From: Thermococcus sp.
GTDB taxonomy: Archaea; Methanobacteriota_B; Thermococci; Thermococcales; Thermococcaceae
DNA: 55,532 nucleotides
Reading direction: 5' to 3'
Assembly (NCBI RefSeq): GCF_027063845.1
Contig: NZ_JAMOQU010000127.1
Coordinates: forward strand, 1-55,532
The position numbers and the translations under genes were made by a program. Positions 1 to 8,803 of this stretch are shown here, one piece after another. Position 1 is the stretch's first letter, and every line of letters begins with the position of its first letter. Below the pieces are notes generated by a model that was not told where the DNA came from, did no database searches, and worked only from the letters and a program-made list of their open reading frames with translations.

Positions 1-1972
1 GGAGCGCCTGGATGATGGCCATGCTCACTGGCAACTTGAGCACGAAGGTCGTTCCCTTTCCGACCTCGCTGTAAACGGCTATGCTTCCGTTGAGGCTCTT
101 GACGACCTCCTTGACCACGTCCATACCGACTCCTCTTCCTGAAACGTCCGTGACCTGGTCCTTGGTGCTGAAGCCAGGCAGGAAGATTAGGTTTATAGCC
201 TCCTCGTCGCTCATCTCAGCCGCCTGCTCCGGCGTGATGAGGCCCTTCTCTATCGCCTTCCTCTTAATCTTCTCCGGGTCTATGCCCCTTCCGTCGTCCC
301 TGACGATTATCTCGACGTGACTCCTCTCACGCCTTGCTATGAGCTCAAGCCTTCCCGTCCTCGGCTTGCCGAGCTTCTCACGCTCCTCAGGTGGCTCAAT
401 ACCGTGGTCTATGGCGTTCCTGAGGAGGTGGACGAGGACGTCGCCGAGCTTGTCGAGTATCGTCCTGTCAACCTCGATGTCAGCTCCCTCGATGATGAAC
501 TCGACTTCCTTGCCCATCTTCCTCGCGAGCTCGCGGACCATCCTCGGGAACTTGTTGAAGACCTCTGCGACCGGTGTGAGACGCATCTCCATTATCTCGT
601 CCTGCAACTCTGTGAGAAGCCTTGAGAGCGTTGAGAGGGTCTCCAAAAGCTCCCTGTCGCCGAGTCTCTCGGCTATCTGCTCAAGCCTTCCCTTGGTGAT
701 GACGAGCTCACCGACAAGGTTCATTAACCTGTCGAGGTGGCTGACGTCAACCTTGATTATTTTGGAAATCTTGACCTTCGGAGTCTTTATCGGACCCTTT
801 GCGGCCTTCTTCTCCTTCTTTTCCGCTTTCTCCGCTTTCTTTTCCTCCTTCTTTTCGGACTTGGGCTGGGACTGGGTCGGGGCTTCTTCCCCAATCTCCC
901 TAACGTCGGCGTTTTCAACGTCCGGGTGCTTGGTGATTATCTTAACTATGTCCTCCTTCTTGAGGTTCGTCCTCAGAATGACCCTGAAGTAGTAGCCGTC
1001 AATCAGCTCGCCGTTCTGGATGTCAATCGCGTTGGGCTCGGTCTTCTCAACGACTCCAACCTTCTGAAGGTCCTGGAGAACGAGATAAGAGCGAACTCCC
1101 TTGAGCGGTGCGTCTTTCTGGAGGTAAACCGTGACCTCGTACTTCCTTTCTCCTCCTTCTCCCTGCGCCCCCTCTCCACTCGCAACGGTCTCGCCGCCAA
1201 GCGTCTGAACCTCGACCTTCTCGACCTCGGGATGCCGAGAAACGACTGTTTTAATCTTCTCCGGGTCCTCTTCGGTCTCTATGACGAACTCGAGCACATC
1301 AACGTCAGCCTTTCCGTCCTCAATTATTTTTCTCTCCGGGTTAGTTTCAAGGACAATCCCCAGCTCCTCCAGGTCGGAGAGAATGAGAAAAGCTCTGACC
1401 CCCCTCAAGGGGGCGTCCTTCTGGAAGTAGACCTTCACGAGGTAGCGGTTGCCGGCGGGAGGAGCTTCTGGCGCCTCGGCTTCCTCCCCTTCTCCCTCTT
1501 CGGGGGTTTTCTCCTCTTTCTCTGCCTTTTCCTCTTCCTTCTTTCCGCCGCCTGCCCCTGCCTGGTCGAAGAACTTCTGGGCCTTTTCGAAGAGCGAATC
1601 AACGTCAAAGTCTCCCTCCTCCCCGGTCTCCTCGATGTTGTCAACCATGGCCTCGATGATGTCGAGGAATTCGAGGAGGACGTCTATAAGTTCGGGAGTT
1701 GGCTCAATCTTACCGCTCCTGACGAGGTCGAAGAGGTTTTCCATCTTGTGGGCAACTTCGCTGAGCTTCATGAAGCCCATAGTCGCGGCCGTACCCTTGA
1801 GAGTATGAGCGTCGCGGAAAATCTGGTCTATCATCGCCTTCTTCTCTTCCTCACTGCCGCCTTCCTTGACTATCTTCTCCAGCGTGAGTATGGCGTTGCT
1901 GAGGCTGTCTATCCTATCCCTCGCGTCTGCGAGGAACTCATCAAGGTACTGTGAAAGGTCTTCCACCGCCAC
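1..1972 (-). CDS. cheA: Chemotaxis histidine kinase CheA (C-terminus beyond window)
   Basis: CheA autophosphorylates on a P1 histidine and passes the phosphate to CheY and CheB. The N-terminus begins [13 protein letters not shown] and carries the P1 motif [14 protein letters not shown]. Two consecutive P2-like segments follow, each with a KDAPL-GVR core. After a Lys/Glu-rich linker come P3 and the P4 ATPase, with [13 protein letters not shown] (N box), DDGRGID (G1) and GRGVGMDVV plus GKGTTF (G2). The reading stops in the first residues of P5, so the CheW-binding domain lies outside the window. The GTG start at 1972 (1966 or 1975 are alternatives) lies inside the end of cheB, indicating translational coupling. 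Identity is certain; the start is less so. Confidence 0.96.
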   Translation of the reverse strand, partial: MAVEDLSQYLDEFLADARDRIDSLSNAILTLEKIVKEGGSEEEKKAMIDQIFRDAHTLKGTAATMGFMKLSEVAHKMENLFDLVRSGKIEPTPELIDVLLEFLDIIEAMVDNIEETGEEGDFDVDSLFEKAQKFFDQAGAGGGKKEEEKAEKEEKTPEEGEGEEAEAPEAPPAGNRYLVKVYFQKDAPLRGVRAFLILSDLEELGIVLETNPERKIIEDGKADVDVLEFVIETEEDPEKIKTVVSRHPEVEKVEVQTLGGETVASGEGAQGEGGERKYEVTVYLQKDAPLKGVRSYLVLQDLQKVGVVEKTEPNAIDIQNGELIDGYYFRVILRTNLKKEDIVKIITKHPDVENADVREIGEEAPTQSQPKSEKKEEKKAEKAEKKEKKAAKGPIKTPKVKISKIIKVDVSHLDRLMNLVGELVITKGRLEQIAERLGDRELLETLSTLSRLLTELQDEIMEMRLTPVAEVFNKFPRMVRELARKMGKEVEFIIEGADIEVDRTILDKLGDVLVHLLRNAIDHGIEPPEEREKLGKPRTGRLELIARRERSHVEIIVRDDGRGIDPEKIKRKAIEKGLITPEQAAEMSDEEAINLIFLPGFSTKDQVTDVSGRGVGMDVVKEVVKSLNGSIAVYSEVGKGTTFVLKLPVSMAIIQAL

Positions 1973-3053
1973 CACCCCGCTTTATCTTGTTCACTGCCAT
2001 CACAACGGTGTCGGCGATTTTATCGAGTGGCACGATGTAGTCAACCATGCCTGTCTCGGCGGCTGCCTTTGGCATTCCGTAGATTATCGAGGTCTCCTTG
2101 TCCTGCGCGATGGTGATTCCGCCCTTCTTCTTGATGGCGACTATTCCCTGGGCCCCATCGCGTCCCATTCCCGTCATGACGACGCCGACGGTTCTCCGAC
2201 CAAAGACCTCTGCGGCGGTAATCATCATCGGGTCGGCCGCGGGCCTTACGCCGTGTATCTTCGGCTTCTTGTTGAGGGTTATCACGGGCTTTCCGCGCCT
2301 CAGCTCGACCTCCATGTGGTAGTCACCGGGCGCTACATAGCCCCAGTCCTCCTCGATGGGCTCGCCGTCCTCGGCTTCCTTCACGTTGAGCTTGCTGACG
2401 CTGTCAAGCCTCTTGGCGAAGGACTTCGTGAAGCCGGGGGGCATGTGCTGGACGAGCAGGATTGCCGCGCCGAGGTGCTCTGGGAACTTGGGGAAAACCT
2501 TGAGGAGGGACTGGGGTCCACCTGTGGAGGCCGCCATTGCAACCGCAATCCTCGCGGGAACACCTTTCCTCTTGACCTTGCTCTTCTGGGCCCTCAGCAG
2601 TCTCGTCCTCTTGAGCTCAAGGAACCTTCTCGGGACCTTCGCCGCCTCCTTGATTTTCGCGATTATCTCGTCCTTCATTTCTTTCATGCTGAGCGATATT
2701 GAGGAGCTGGGCTTGGGAATGAAGTCAATGGCACCGTACTCGAGGGCCTTTATCGTTGCCTCGGCTCCCTCCTGCGTGAGTGCGCTCACCATGATTACCG
2801 GCGTTGGGTTTTGTTTCATTATCACCCTGAGGGCGTCGAGGCCGTTCATTCGGGGCATCTCAATGTCGAGCGTTATTACGTCCGGCTTGTGGAGCTTGAC
2901 CATGTTTATGGCCTCGATTCCATCCCGCGCCTCGCAGCAAACTTCAAGCTCGGGGTCGGAGTTGATTATATCCCTGAGTATCTTGCGCATGAATGCCGAG
3001 TCATCAACGACGAGTACCCTAATCTTTTTCTTGGGTGAGCTCAGGGGCATCAT
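1941..3053 (-). CDS. cheB: Chemotaxis methylesterase CheB
   Basis: CheB removes methyl groups from glutamates of methyl-accepting proteins and is activated by CheA. The N-terminal receiver domain (about residues 10-130) has VVDDSAF, phosphoacceptor Asp63 in [11 protein letters not shown] and Lys in FIPKP. The C-terminal esterase domain has the catalytic serine motif [10 protein letters not shown], the histidine in VQHMPPGF and the aspartate in [10 protein letters not shown]. The length, about 370 residues, is normal for the family. Tandem ATGs at 3053 and 3050 follow a GGTGA site that overlaps the end of cheY; a GTG at 3056 is less likely. The protein ends in a Lys/Gly-rich tail that overlaps cheA. 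Confidence 0.96.
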   Translation of the reverse strand: MMPLSSPKKKIRVLVVDDSAFMRKILRDIINSDPELEVCCEARDGIEAINMVKLHKPDVITLDIEMPRMNGLDALRVIMKQNPTPVIMVSALTQEGAEATIKALEYGAIDFIPKPSSSISLSMKEMKDEIIAKIKEAAKVPRRFLELKRTRLLRAQKSKVKRKGVPARIAVAMAASTGGPQSLLKVFPKFPEHLGAAILLVQHMPPGFTKSFAKRLDSVSKLNVKEAEDGEPIEEDWGYVAPGDYHMEVELRRGKPVITLNKKPKIHGVRPAADPMMITAAEVFGRRTVGVVMTGMGRDGAQGIVAIKKKGGITIAQDKETSIIYGMPKAAAETGMVDYIVPLDKIADTVVMAVNKIKRGGGGGRPFTVP

Positions 3054-3061
3054 CACTCACC

Positions 3062-3424
3062 CTAACTCGACAGTACGCGGTTGATTTCTTCAAGCACCTT
3101 CGGGGCCTGGAAGGGCTTGACGATGTATCCAGAGGCACCGGCCTTGAGGGCTTCCATGACCTTGCTCTCCTGTCCGACGGCGGTAATCATGATTATCTTG
3201 GCGTTGGGGTCGATTTTTTTAATCTCCCTGACGGCCGTTATTCCGTCCATCTCTGGCATAACTATGTCCATCGTTACAATATCGGGCTTGAGCTCCTTGT
3301 ATTTCTCCACTGCTTCCTTTCCGTTGCTGGCCTCGCCAACCACCTGGTGGCCGCCCTGGGTCAGTATCTTCTTCAGGAGCATGCGCATAAAGGCGGCGTC
3401 ATCTACGACCAAAACCCGAGCCAT
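3062..3424 (-). CDS. cheY: Chemotaxis response regulator CheY
   Basis: This is a single-domain receiver of 120 residues that carries the phosphoryl signal from CheA to the archaellum motor. It shows the acidic pair in VVDDAAF, phosphoacceptor Asp53 in TMDIVMPEMDG, the switch threonine at about 81 (MITAVGQ) and the conserved Lys103 in YIVKPF. In archaea CheY acts through the adaptor CheF rather than FliM; no cheF is visible in this window, so it must lie elsewhere. The gene overlaps the end of cheR by 26 bp and is followed six bases later by cheB. Confidence 0.97.
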   Translation of the reverse strand: MARVLVVDDAAFMRMLLKKILTQGGHQVVGEASNGKEAVEKYKELKPDIVTMDIVMPEMDGITAVREIKKIDPNAKIIMITAVGQESKVMEALKAGASGYIVKPFQAPKVLEEINRVLSS

Positions 3425-4262
3425 GCTTCTTCACCTCCAGGTTCTTGCGATAAATCCTCGCGACGAGGTCGTACAATTTGAACAGCTTTGCCGCGTTTCC
3501 GAGTATCGTCTCGGTTTTACCCAGAATCAGGAAACCGTGGTCTTCGAGCGAATTATACAGCTTGGCAAATATCTCCTCCTGCGCCTCCCTCTTGATGTAA
3601 ATCAGCACGTTGCGGATGAATATGACGTCGAAACCCGTTGGGTACCTCGGGCTGAATAGGTTGAATTGCTGGAACTTAACGAGCCTCTTCACCTTCGGTG
3701 AGACGCGGTAGCGTTCATCGCTTACCCTCGTGAAGTACTTCGGTATCATGTGCCTCGGAACCTGCTTCTCGACGACGTCAACTGGGTATTCGCCGCGCAT
3801 GGCCACGGCCAACGCTTCCCTGTCTATGTCCGTCGCGAGTATCTGCACCCTGAAACCGCCGAGGTTCTCTCCAAGGGCCTCGTAGAGAGTCATCGCTATT
3901 GAGTAAGGCTCCTGTCCCGTGGAGCAGGCCGCGCTCCATATCTTAAGCGAGGAGCTGTGCTGTTCCTTCTTTATCTTCACGAGCTCGGGGATGACTTTCT
4001 TCTCAAAGGTCTTCCAGACGATTGGGTCGCGGAAAAACTCGGTGACGTTTATAGCGACCGTTAAGAGCAGTTCGTCGAGCTCCTTCTTGTTTGTCTTTAT
4101 CAGGCGGTAATACTCCATGAAGTTCGTAATCCCCAGCTTTCTCATCCTCGCGCGGATTCTCCTCATAAGGTAGGAATCCTTGTAGGCGTCACTGCTAACC
4201 TTGAGGTGCCGAAAGAGCTCCTCCTTAATCTTCAGATAGCCGGGGTCCCTGTAGTCCATCAT
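3399..4262 (-). CDS. cheR: Chemotaxis protein methyltransferase CheR
   Basis: CheR uses S-adenosylmethionine to methylate glutamates on chemoreceptors and opposes CheB. An N-terminal helical CheR_N segment is followed by the SAM-binding domain, with SAACSTGQEPYSIAM and the family motif DVIFIRNVLIYI. Length (287 residues) is normal. ATG at 4262 lies eight bases after an AGGTGAG site; an upstream GTG at 4271 is too close to that site. It is the first gene of the leftward cheRYBA operon and probably starts from the promoter region that carries the 12-bp repeats. Confidence 0.95.
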   Translation of the reverse strand: MMDYRDPGYLKIKEELFRHLKVSSDAYKDSYLMRRIRARMRKLGITNFMEYYRLIKTNKKELDELLLTVAINVTEFFRDPIVWKTFEKKVIPELVKIKKEQHSSSLKIWSAACSTGQEPYSIAMTLYEALGENLGGFRVQILATDIDREALAVAMRGEYPVDVVEKQVPRHMIPKYFTRVSDERYRVSPKVKRLVKFQQFNLFSPRYPTGFDVIFIRNVLIYIKREAQEEIFAKLYNSLEDHGFLILGKTETILGNAAKLFKLYDLVARIYRKNLEVKKHGSGFGRR

Positions 4263-4300
4263 ACGGCCCACTCACCTTGGTGAATGTCCGGGATGAAGGC

Positions 4301-4317
4301 GAGCCCGTTGGGGGCTC
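4301..4317 (-). other. Leader hairpin upstream of cheR
   Basis: A perfect 6-bp inverted repeat, GAGCCC and GGGCTC, encloses a 5-base loop. It lies about 40 bases upstream of the cheR start, within the predicted leader of the cheRYBA transcript. Whether it folds or regulates anything is unknown; there is no U-tract after it. Confidence 0.35.
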
Positions 4318-4351
4318 AACGAAATTCCCTACAAGTTTATGGGCCTTTTCT

Positions 4352-4359
4352 CATAAAAA
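4352..4359 (-). promoter_or_regulatory. Predicted TATA box of the cheRYBA operon
   Basis: On the minus strand TTTTTATG follows AAAGGC, which can serve as the BRE. It lies three bases downstream of the last 12-bp repeat and predicts transcription starting near 4330. A second weaker candidate, CATAAACT at 4334-4341, would keep a spacing to the repeats closer to that seen at flaB. Confidence 0.5.
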
Positions 4360-4362
4360 GCC

Positions 4363-4398
4363 TTTAGTGTAGATGGTTGTGTAGGTGCATACGCAGGT
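4363..4398 (-). promoter_or_regulatory. Three tandem 12-bp repeats, putative EarA-type operator of che
   Basis: Read on the minus strand, the three consecutive 12-mers are ACCTGCGTATGC, ACCTACACAACC and ATCTACACTAAA. They match the flaB repeats at 12460-12495 in the same order and phase at 30 of 36 positions. They lie directly upstream of the predicted cheR TATA box and about 110 bp upstream of mcp. The inferred role is activation of che genes by the archaellum regulator. Confidence 0.65.
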
Positions 4399-4444
4399 CG
4401 TTACGAATCGAAGGGTTATTATAGTGACTCGTAGCATTGGTTAT

Positions 4445-4469
4445 TACATACATACGAAAGTCTTTTATC
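4445..4469 (+). promoter_or_regulatory. Predicted mcp promoter with TACATA repeats
   Basis: CTTTTATC at 4462-4469 fits an archaeal TATA box, giving a start near 4493 and a short leader to the mcp ATG at 4508. Two overlapping TACATA hexamers at 4445-4454 lie just upstream, the same hexamer that forms the core of the flaB repeats. Confidence 0.5.
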
Positions 4470-4507
4470 CCCGAAGTGACAATAAGTACCAGTCAGGGGG
4501 TGCGCCC

Positions 4508-5716
4508 ATGGGCAGGTCAGTAACTCTCGCCTCGGTGCTATCGGTTCCAGTGGTCACGCTCGCGGGTTCTGCGGTTTCTCTAGCTGTGGGTGCAATAGCT
4601 GGCATCGGCACCGCTCTGGTCGTTGGGCTCTACCTCTCCTCCGGCTCCCGGAGGGAAGACATCCTCGACGTTCTTGAGAAGCTAATCGAGGGGGAGCACG
4701 TTCCCCTTGAGGGCTTTGACCAGGAGACGGCCTCCCGTCTTCTCCACATAGCCGAAAAGGCAAAATCAAAGAGAGAGGTTAAGATTGAAAGGGTCGGCGT
4801 TCCGGAGGAGGTTCGCGAGGCCCTTGAGGAGCTCAGGAACGCCGACAAAAAAGCCACATCGCTTCTTGAGAGCACCGACTTTGAGGTTTCCCTCGACTCC
4901 AATGGACTGCTCACCCTCATTCAGGACGAGCGCTCCCGCGTGGCGGAGCTAGGAGACTACATCCAGACCCTCACCGCCGGCATAGAGGAAATGAACACCC
5001 AGGCCCAGGCGCTGACCGATTACGCCCTCGAAACGGCTAACATGGCCGAGAAGGGCAAGCAGATTTCTGATAACGTGGCTTTGAACGTCGCGAGCATCAA
5101 CGAGGTCAACCAGGATATGGAGAAGGCCCTCTCGCTCCTCGTCGAGCACTCCAAGAGGGTTGGAGAAATCGTCGAAGTCATCGGCAACATCGCGGAGCAG
5201 ACGAACCTCTTGGCCCTCAACGCCGCAATAGAGGCCGCGAGGAGCGGAGAGCACGGAAGGGGCTTCGCTGTGGTCGCTGAGAACATCCGCGAGCTGGCCG
5301 ACCAGTCCAAGAAGTCAACCGACCAGATTGCGGAGCTGATTAGGAACATGCAGGAGAGCATTGACAAGGTCGTCGGCTCAATAAAGAAGGAGTTCACGGT
5401 CACAGAGGAGATAAAGGACGCCGTTCAAGAGCTCATCGCGGCCTTCGACGATATAGCGAGACGCGCCAACGAGACGGCCAACATGATAAAGGAGCTCTCC
5501 GACAGCATAGAGGGCCAGGCCCAGTCGGTTCAGATGCTGATGGACACCCTGGACAGCGTTTACAAGGTTCAGGAAGACCTCTCGACTGAGATTGACGGCT
5601 TCACCACCTTCGTCGCGGACGTCCAGACGAGGCTAGAGGAGATTAGAAAGGGTCTTAAGGAGCTTGCCGAATCGGTTTCGCGTTCACGTGAACTCCTTGA
5701 AAGGGTTGGGGGGTGA
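4508..5716 (+). CDS. Methyl-accepting chemotaxis protein without an extracellular sensor
   Basis: This chemoreceptor (402 residues) couples to CheW and CheA. Residues 5-44 are hydrophobic ([16 protein letters not shown]) and form either one membrane span or a tight hairpin; there is no periplasmic sensing domain and no clear HAMP domain. The rest is helical, with the conserved signalling tip [19 protein letters not shown] and [15 protein letters not shown] at about 225-260. ATG at 4508 follows a GGGGGTG site; an upstream in-frame extension contains the promoter and is rejected. cheW starts four bases after the stop. What it senses is unknown; a cytoplasmic, membrane or energy-state signal is possible. 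Confidence 0.93.
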   Translation: MGRSVTLASVLSVPVVTLAGSAVSLAVGAIAGIGTALVVGLYLSSGSRREDILDVLEKLIEGEHVPLEGFDQETASRLLHIAEKAKSKREVKIERVGVPEEVREALEELRNADKKATSLLESTDFEVSLDSNGLLTLIQDERSRVAELGDYIQTLTAGIEEMNTQAQALTDYALETANMAEKGKQISDNVALNVASINEVNQDMEKALSLLVEHSKRVGEIVEVIGNIAEQTNLLALNAAIEAARSGEHGRGFAVVAENIRELADQSKKSTDQIAELIRNMQESIDKVVGSIKKEFTVTEEIKDAVQELIAAFDDIARRANETANMIKELSDSIEGQAQSVQMLMDTLDSVYKVQEDLSTEIDGFTTFVADVQTRLEEIRKGLKELAESVSRSRELLERVGG

Positions 5717-5720
5717 TACC

Positions 5721-6161
5721 TTGGGGGAGATTCAGGTTGTAGCTTTCATGGTCGGCAACGAGGAGTTCTGCCTTGACATCTCTAAGGTCAGGGAAATCAA
5801 GGAGATGATGCCCATAACCCGCGTTCCCAACGCGCCGGACTTCGTTGAAGGCGTCATAAACCTGCGCGGTCAGATTACCACCGTCGTCAACCTCAAAAAG
5901 CTCCTCGGCTACTACGACATGGATGAGGATCTCTCCAAGAAGAAGATTATCATCGCCGAGGTCAAGGACGAGGTCGTCGGCATAATCGTTGACGCCGTCT
6001 CGGACGTCATCACCCTCACTGACGAGCAGATAGAGCAGCCTCCAAAGACCCTCGCCAGCAGGGTTGACATACGCTACATAAAGGGCATCGCTAAGATAAA
6101 CGACGGTGAAAGGCTTCTCATAATGATTGACCTCGACAAGCTCCTCGGCGACGAGTTCTAG
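5721..6161 (+). CDS. cheW: Chemotaxis coupling protein CheW
   Basis: CheW is the SH3-like scaffold that joins CheA to the receptor. It contains the typical EEFCLDISKVREI start, RVPNAPDFVEGVINLRGQI (the conserved N-L-R-G element) and DAVSDVITL. At 146 residues it has normal size. The chosen TTG start at 5721 lies five bases after a GGGTGA site that overlaps the end of mcp; a longer reading from 5664 would overlap mcp and adds residues foreign to the family. It forms a two-gene operon with the receptor and ends in a 4-bp overlap with the convergent coiled-coil gene. Confidence 0.95.
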   Translation: MGEIQVVAFMVGNEEFCLDISKVREIKEMMPITRVPNAPDFVEGVINLRGQITTVVNLKKLLGYYDMDEDLSKKKIIIAEVKDEVVGIIVDAVSDVITLTDEQIEQPPKTLASRVDIRYIKGIAKINDGERLLIMIDLDKLLGDEF

Positions 6162-7204
6162 AGGAGGTTGAGGTCCTTTAGAATTTCCTCTATGTCGTCT
6201 TTCTTCTCTTCGGGCTCCTTCTCAACGGCACCGAGCTTGAGCATTAACTTTTGCACCTGCTCCTCCAGCCTCCTCAGCTCCTCGAACTGGTAGCGCAGCT
6301 TCTCGTAGAACTCCTTCTCTACCGGCGTCACGGGGACGGGCTCTCCGAGCATCTCGGCAATCCTGTCAATCTCACCGGCCAGCTCGTAGGTTATCCTGTG
6401 TATCTCGATGAAGCTCTTCTCGGGCGAGAGTTCTTTATCCCCGCGCTTCATCGGGAGTTCGAGCCTCTTGGTCTTGACTATGACCTCGTTGAACTTGGAG
6501 TAAACGTTCTCGTCTGGAACTGAAACGATGGCCAGCTTCCTCAGGTTCTTGAGGAGTTCTACGAGGTTCTCTTTGAGCTCCTGGAACTCCTTCTGCCCCT
6601 TTCCTGTCAGGACGTAAACCTTCGCTATGTCCCTGAGCGAAAGGAGCGCGCGCTTGGCTTCAAGAAGGCCCTCGCGGAGCTTCTCCGGCTGCAGTGTTAT
6701 CGCGGCCTTGATGACCTCAAGGAACTCCTCCACTTCCTCGTTCTTCCGCCTCTCGATGACCTCTTCGAGGTGCTCTATCTCCTCCTCAAGCTCCCTGATG
6801 ATTTCCTCCTTGAGCTCCTCCTTTATAAGCTCCCTGCTTTCCTCGACTTCCCTTTCCAGCTTTTCGACCCTGCCTTCGAGCCTCTCAAGGCCGTTCTTAA
6901 CGCTCCCAATCTCGAAGTCGAACTTCGTCTCGAACTTCTTGAACTCCTTCAGGGACTTTTCAAGTGAAGCCAGCTTCTCCCTTATCTCCTTCAGCTCCGG
7001 GATTTGAGCTGAACTCCTCTCGGAGCTTCTCAGTTCTGAAATCCTCTTTTCAATGGCAGAACGGAAGCCGGTGAAGTTCTCTTCGAGCTCCATGAGGTTG
7101 TCCTTGAGTTCGAAGTACCTCGCGAGAACCTTGTTCGTGACGTCCCTAACGTAGAGAACGAGCGCCACTGCGACCGCTGCCGTTACTGCAATCGCTTCCC
7201 ACAT
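6158..7204 (-). CDS. Membrane-anchored coiled-coil protein, unknown function
   Basis: I do not recognise a family. The protein (348 residues) begins with one N-terminal membrane span (about 2-22, AIAVTAAVAVALVLYV), then a long charged helical region with heptad-like Leu spacing and runs of Glu/Lys (about 30-170), then a mixed helical region and a second coiled coil near the C-terminus. It has no signal cleavage site. ATG at 7204 follows GGGTGGT. It lies tail to tail with cheW and beside the archaellum genes, so a structural role at the motor or chemoreceptor patch is possible, but this is context only. Confidence 0.8.
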   Translation of the reverse strand: MWEAIAVTAAVAVALVLYVRDVTNKVLARYFELKDNLMELEENFTGFRSAIEKRISELRSSERSSAQIPELKEIREKLASLEKSLKEFKKFETKFDFEIGSVKNGLERLEGRVEKLEREVEESRELIKEELKEEIIRELEEEIEHLEEVIERRKNEEVEEFLEVIKAAITLQPEKLREGLLEAKRALLSLRDIAKVYVLTGKGQKEFQELKENLVELLKNLRKLAIVSVPDENVYSKFNEVIVKTKRLELPMKRGDKELSPEKSFIEIHRITYELAGEIDRIAEMLGEPVPVTPVEKEFYEKLRYQFEELRRLEEQVQKLMLKLGAVEKEPEEKKDDIEEILKDLNLL

Positions 7205-7390
7205 GATTACCACCCGGAGCCCGTGGAACTAATATGCGCACCAATGCTTTAAATGTTTTGTGAAACTGCTTTGGATTTTATCCAAAATCATAGAGGGATG
7301 TACCAACCTTCCACGAGTATCGAAATGTTGTGATGATTCCCCAATTCGATGAGATTTTCGTTGTATTAGGGACATTATCCATGCGAAAAC

Positions 7391-7399
7391 GTTATATAT
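7391..7399 (+). promoter_or_regulatory. Predicted earA TATA box
   Basis: GTTATATAT is a strong archaeal TATA box in the AT-rich gap 7205-7498. It predicts transcription from about 7420. The remainder of that gap shows a second TATA-like element (CATTTAAAG on the minus strand, near 7247) for the coiled-coil gene and nothing else I can name. Confidence 0.65.
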
Positions 7400-7427
7400 C
7401 TTCCAATCGTTAGTACTAACACGATGC

Positions 7428-7451
7428 ACCTGCATGGCCAGCTACATAAAG
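7428..7451 (+). promoter_or_regulatory. Two 12-bp repeats in the earA leader, putative autoregulatory site
   Basis: ACCTGCATGGCC and AGCTACATAAAG lie in exact 12-base register, and the second holds a TACATA hexamer. They resemble the repeats upstream of flaB and cheR but lie downstream of the earA TATA box, at or just after the predicted start site. That position would suit repression by the gene's own product. Conservation is weaker than at flaB and che. Confidence 0.5.
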
Positions 7452-7498
7452 TTCAGAGGGGTACAATCAGCTCAGAAAAAGCCCGGGGTGGTGGAAGT

Positions 7499-7828
7499 AT
7501 GAACTCGGTGGTGATAGACCCGCAGGTGCTCAGGTCGTTGCACCGCAGTGAGCTCAGGAAGAAGATATTGATGTACCTGAACGAGATATACCCGTCCGCG
7601 ACGTACCTGTCCGAGATTGCGAGGGTCGTCGGTTCTGACCCGTCCAACGTTAGGGGCGCTCTCGTTGGTCTTGGTAACCGCTACAACGGTGAGAGCTCCC
7701 TTGTCTATCTCGGCCTCGTTGAGGAGATAGCGAGCAACGGCTTCAAGTACTACCGCCTCACGGAATACGGCAAGAAGGTCGTGGACTACCTGAAGGAATA
7801 CTACCGCTACTACAGGCGGTTCCTGTGA
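7499..7828 (+). CDS. earA: Winged-helix archaellum regulator, EarA-like
   Basis: This is a small DNA-binding protein (109 residues) with a winged helix-turn-helix at about 10-75: ATYLSEIARVVGSDPSNVRGALVGL reads as helix 2, turn and recognition helix, followed by the wing and a Tyr-rich C-terminal helix. Position upstream of the archaellin operon and fold match EarA, the euryarchaeal activator of archaellum transcription described in Methanococcus, with homologues in Thermococcales. The name rests on this match, not on an alignment. ATG at 7499 follows GGGGTGGTGG; an earlier ATG at 7424 lies at the predicted transcription start and is unlikely. The next gene starts nine bases after the stop. 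Confidence 0.75.
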   Translation: MNSVVIDPQVLRSLHRSELRKKILMYLNEIYPSATYLSEIARVVGSDPSNVRGALVGLGNRYNGESSLVYLGLVEEIASNGFKYYRLTEYGKKVVDYLKEYYRYYRRFL

Positions 7829-7837
7829 GGTGGGGAG

Positions 7838-8791
7838 ATGTCCTCCCCGAGGGTCGTGGACACCAACATAGACCACATGGTTAGGATTGCCATACTCCAG
7901 ATTGTTTCCCTCGGCACGAAGCATGGTATATTTTCCCTCCTTGCGAAAGAACCCACCCTCCAGGAGCTACTTGACAGGGTTGGCCTCCCAAACAGGGCTC
8001 TCCTGGTTAAGTTCGTCTCAACCCTGCAGGACCTCCGAATCGTCGAGGTTCGCGCCGGGAGGCTTCACCTCAACGGTTTTTCATATACCCTTGAGATTCC
8101 TCCGGATAAGTACGACCTCCTTCTCCCGGACTGGGTGTCAATCCACGAGGAGATTTATCGGATGGTGGACTACGCCTTCATAACGCCCACCCATCCGCAC
8201 ATCCTCATGGACTTTGACAAGGACGCCGACTTCTGGGACATGAGAATGAGCACCTCCTTTGCGAGGGCCTACCGTGAGGTTATGGCCGACGTCGCCAACC
8301 TGGGGCCGGGTTCGGCGGTTCTCGACATAGGATGCGGTTCCGTCTCGCCGGAGTTCTTTGGCAGGATTGTGGGCTACGATGGCCTCTACCTCGGCCTCGA
8401 CTACTCTCCGGCGCTCCTTGAGATAGCCCGCTCCCGGGCTGAGGAAAAGAACCTCCCCGTTTCCCTTAAAGAGCTCGACGCCAGGCTAATACGGCCCGTC
8501 AACGAGTACGATGCCGTTCTGATGAGCTTCGTCCTTGAGTACATCCCGGACAGGGCGAAGGTTCTCAAGAACGCCTTCGAGACGCTGAAGAGCGGGGGCA
8601 AGATGGTGATAGTCGAGCCCTTCAGGGACGCCTTTGAGAACGTCTCGGCCCTTGAGTTCTTCGAGGCCCTCAACAGGGACTTCACGGGCTTCCCGACGGT
8701 GAGGGAAGTGACGAGGGCCCTGGATAAGATGGGCTTCAACTTCAAAACCGAGCGCCCTGGAAGAAGCATTCTCGTCGTGGAAAAAGTTTAA
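7838..8791 (+). CDS. SAM-dependent methyltransferase of the archaellum locus
   Basis: This protein of 317 residues has two parts. The N-terminal half (about 1-110) resembles the winged-helix dimerisation domain of O-methyltransferases (KHGIFSLLAKEPTLQELLDRV). The C-terminal half is a class I Rossmann domain with motif I AVLDIGCGSVSPEF, LGLDYSPALL and the post-I acidic residues. Substrate is unknown. It is cotranscribed with earA and lies before the archaellins, so a role in archaellin or surface glycan methylation or in small-molecule signalling is possible. ATG at 7838 follows GGTGGGG. The fold is secure and the function is not. Confidence 0.85.
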   Translation: MSSPRVVDTNIDHMVRIAILQIVSLGTKHGIFSLLAKEPTLQELLDRVGLPNRALLVKFVSTLQDLRIVEVRAGRLHLNGFSYTLEIPPDKYDLLLPDWVSIHEEIYRMVDYAFITPTHPHILMDFDKDADFWDMRMSTSFARAYREVMADVANLGPGSAVLDIGCGSVSPEFFGRIVGYDGLYLGLDYSPALLEIARSRAEEKNLPVSLKELDARLIRPVNEYDAVLMSFVLEYIPDRAKVLKNAFETLKSGGKMVIVEPFRDAFENVSALEFFEALNRDFTGFPTVREVTRALDKMGFNFKTERPGRSILVVEKV

Positions 8792-8803
8792 AGAAGGGAA
8801 AGT

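Noticed and set aside
737..1954. Long plus-strand frame of 405 codons across cheA
   Set aside because: It is Leu/Phe-rich with no domain and lies exactly opposite cheA, whose motifs are intact; an antisense shadow.
4385..4507. N-terminal extension of the chemoreceptor
   Set aside because: The segment contains the TATA box and TACATA repeats, and a good ribosome site precedes ATG 4508.
7331..7360. GTGATGA resembling a box C in the gap before earA
   Set aside because: No CUGA follows at 12 bases on either strand and there is no closing stem.
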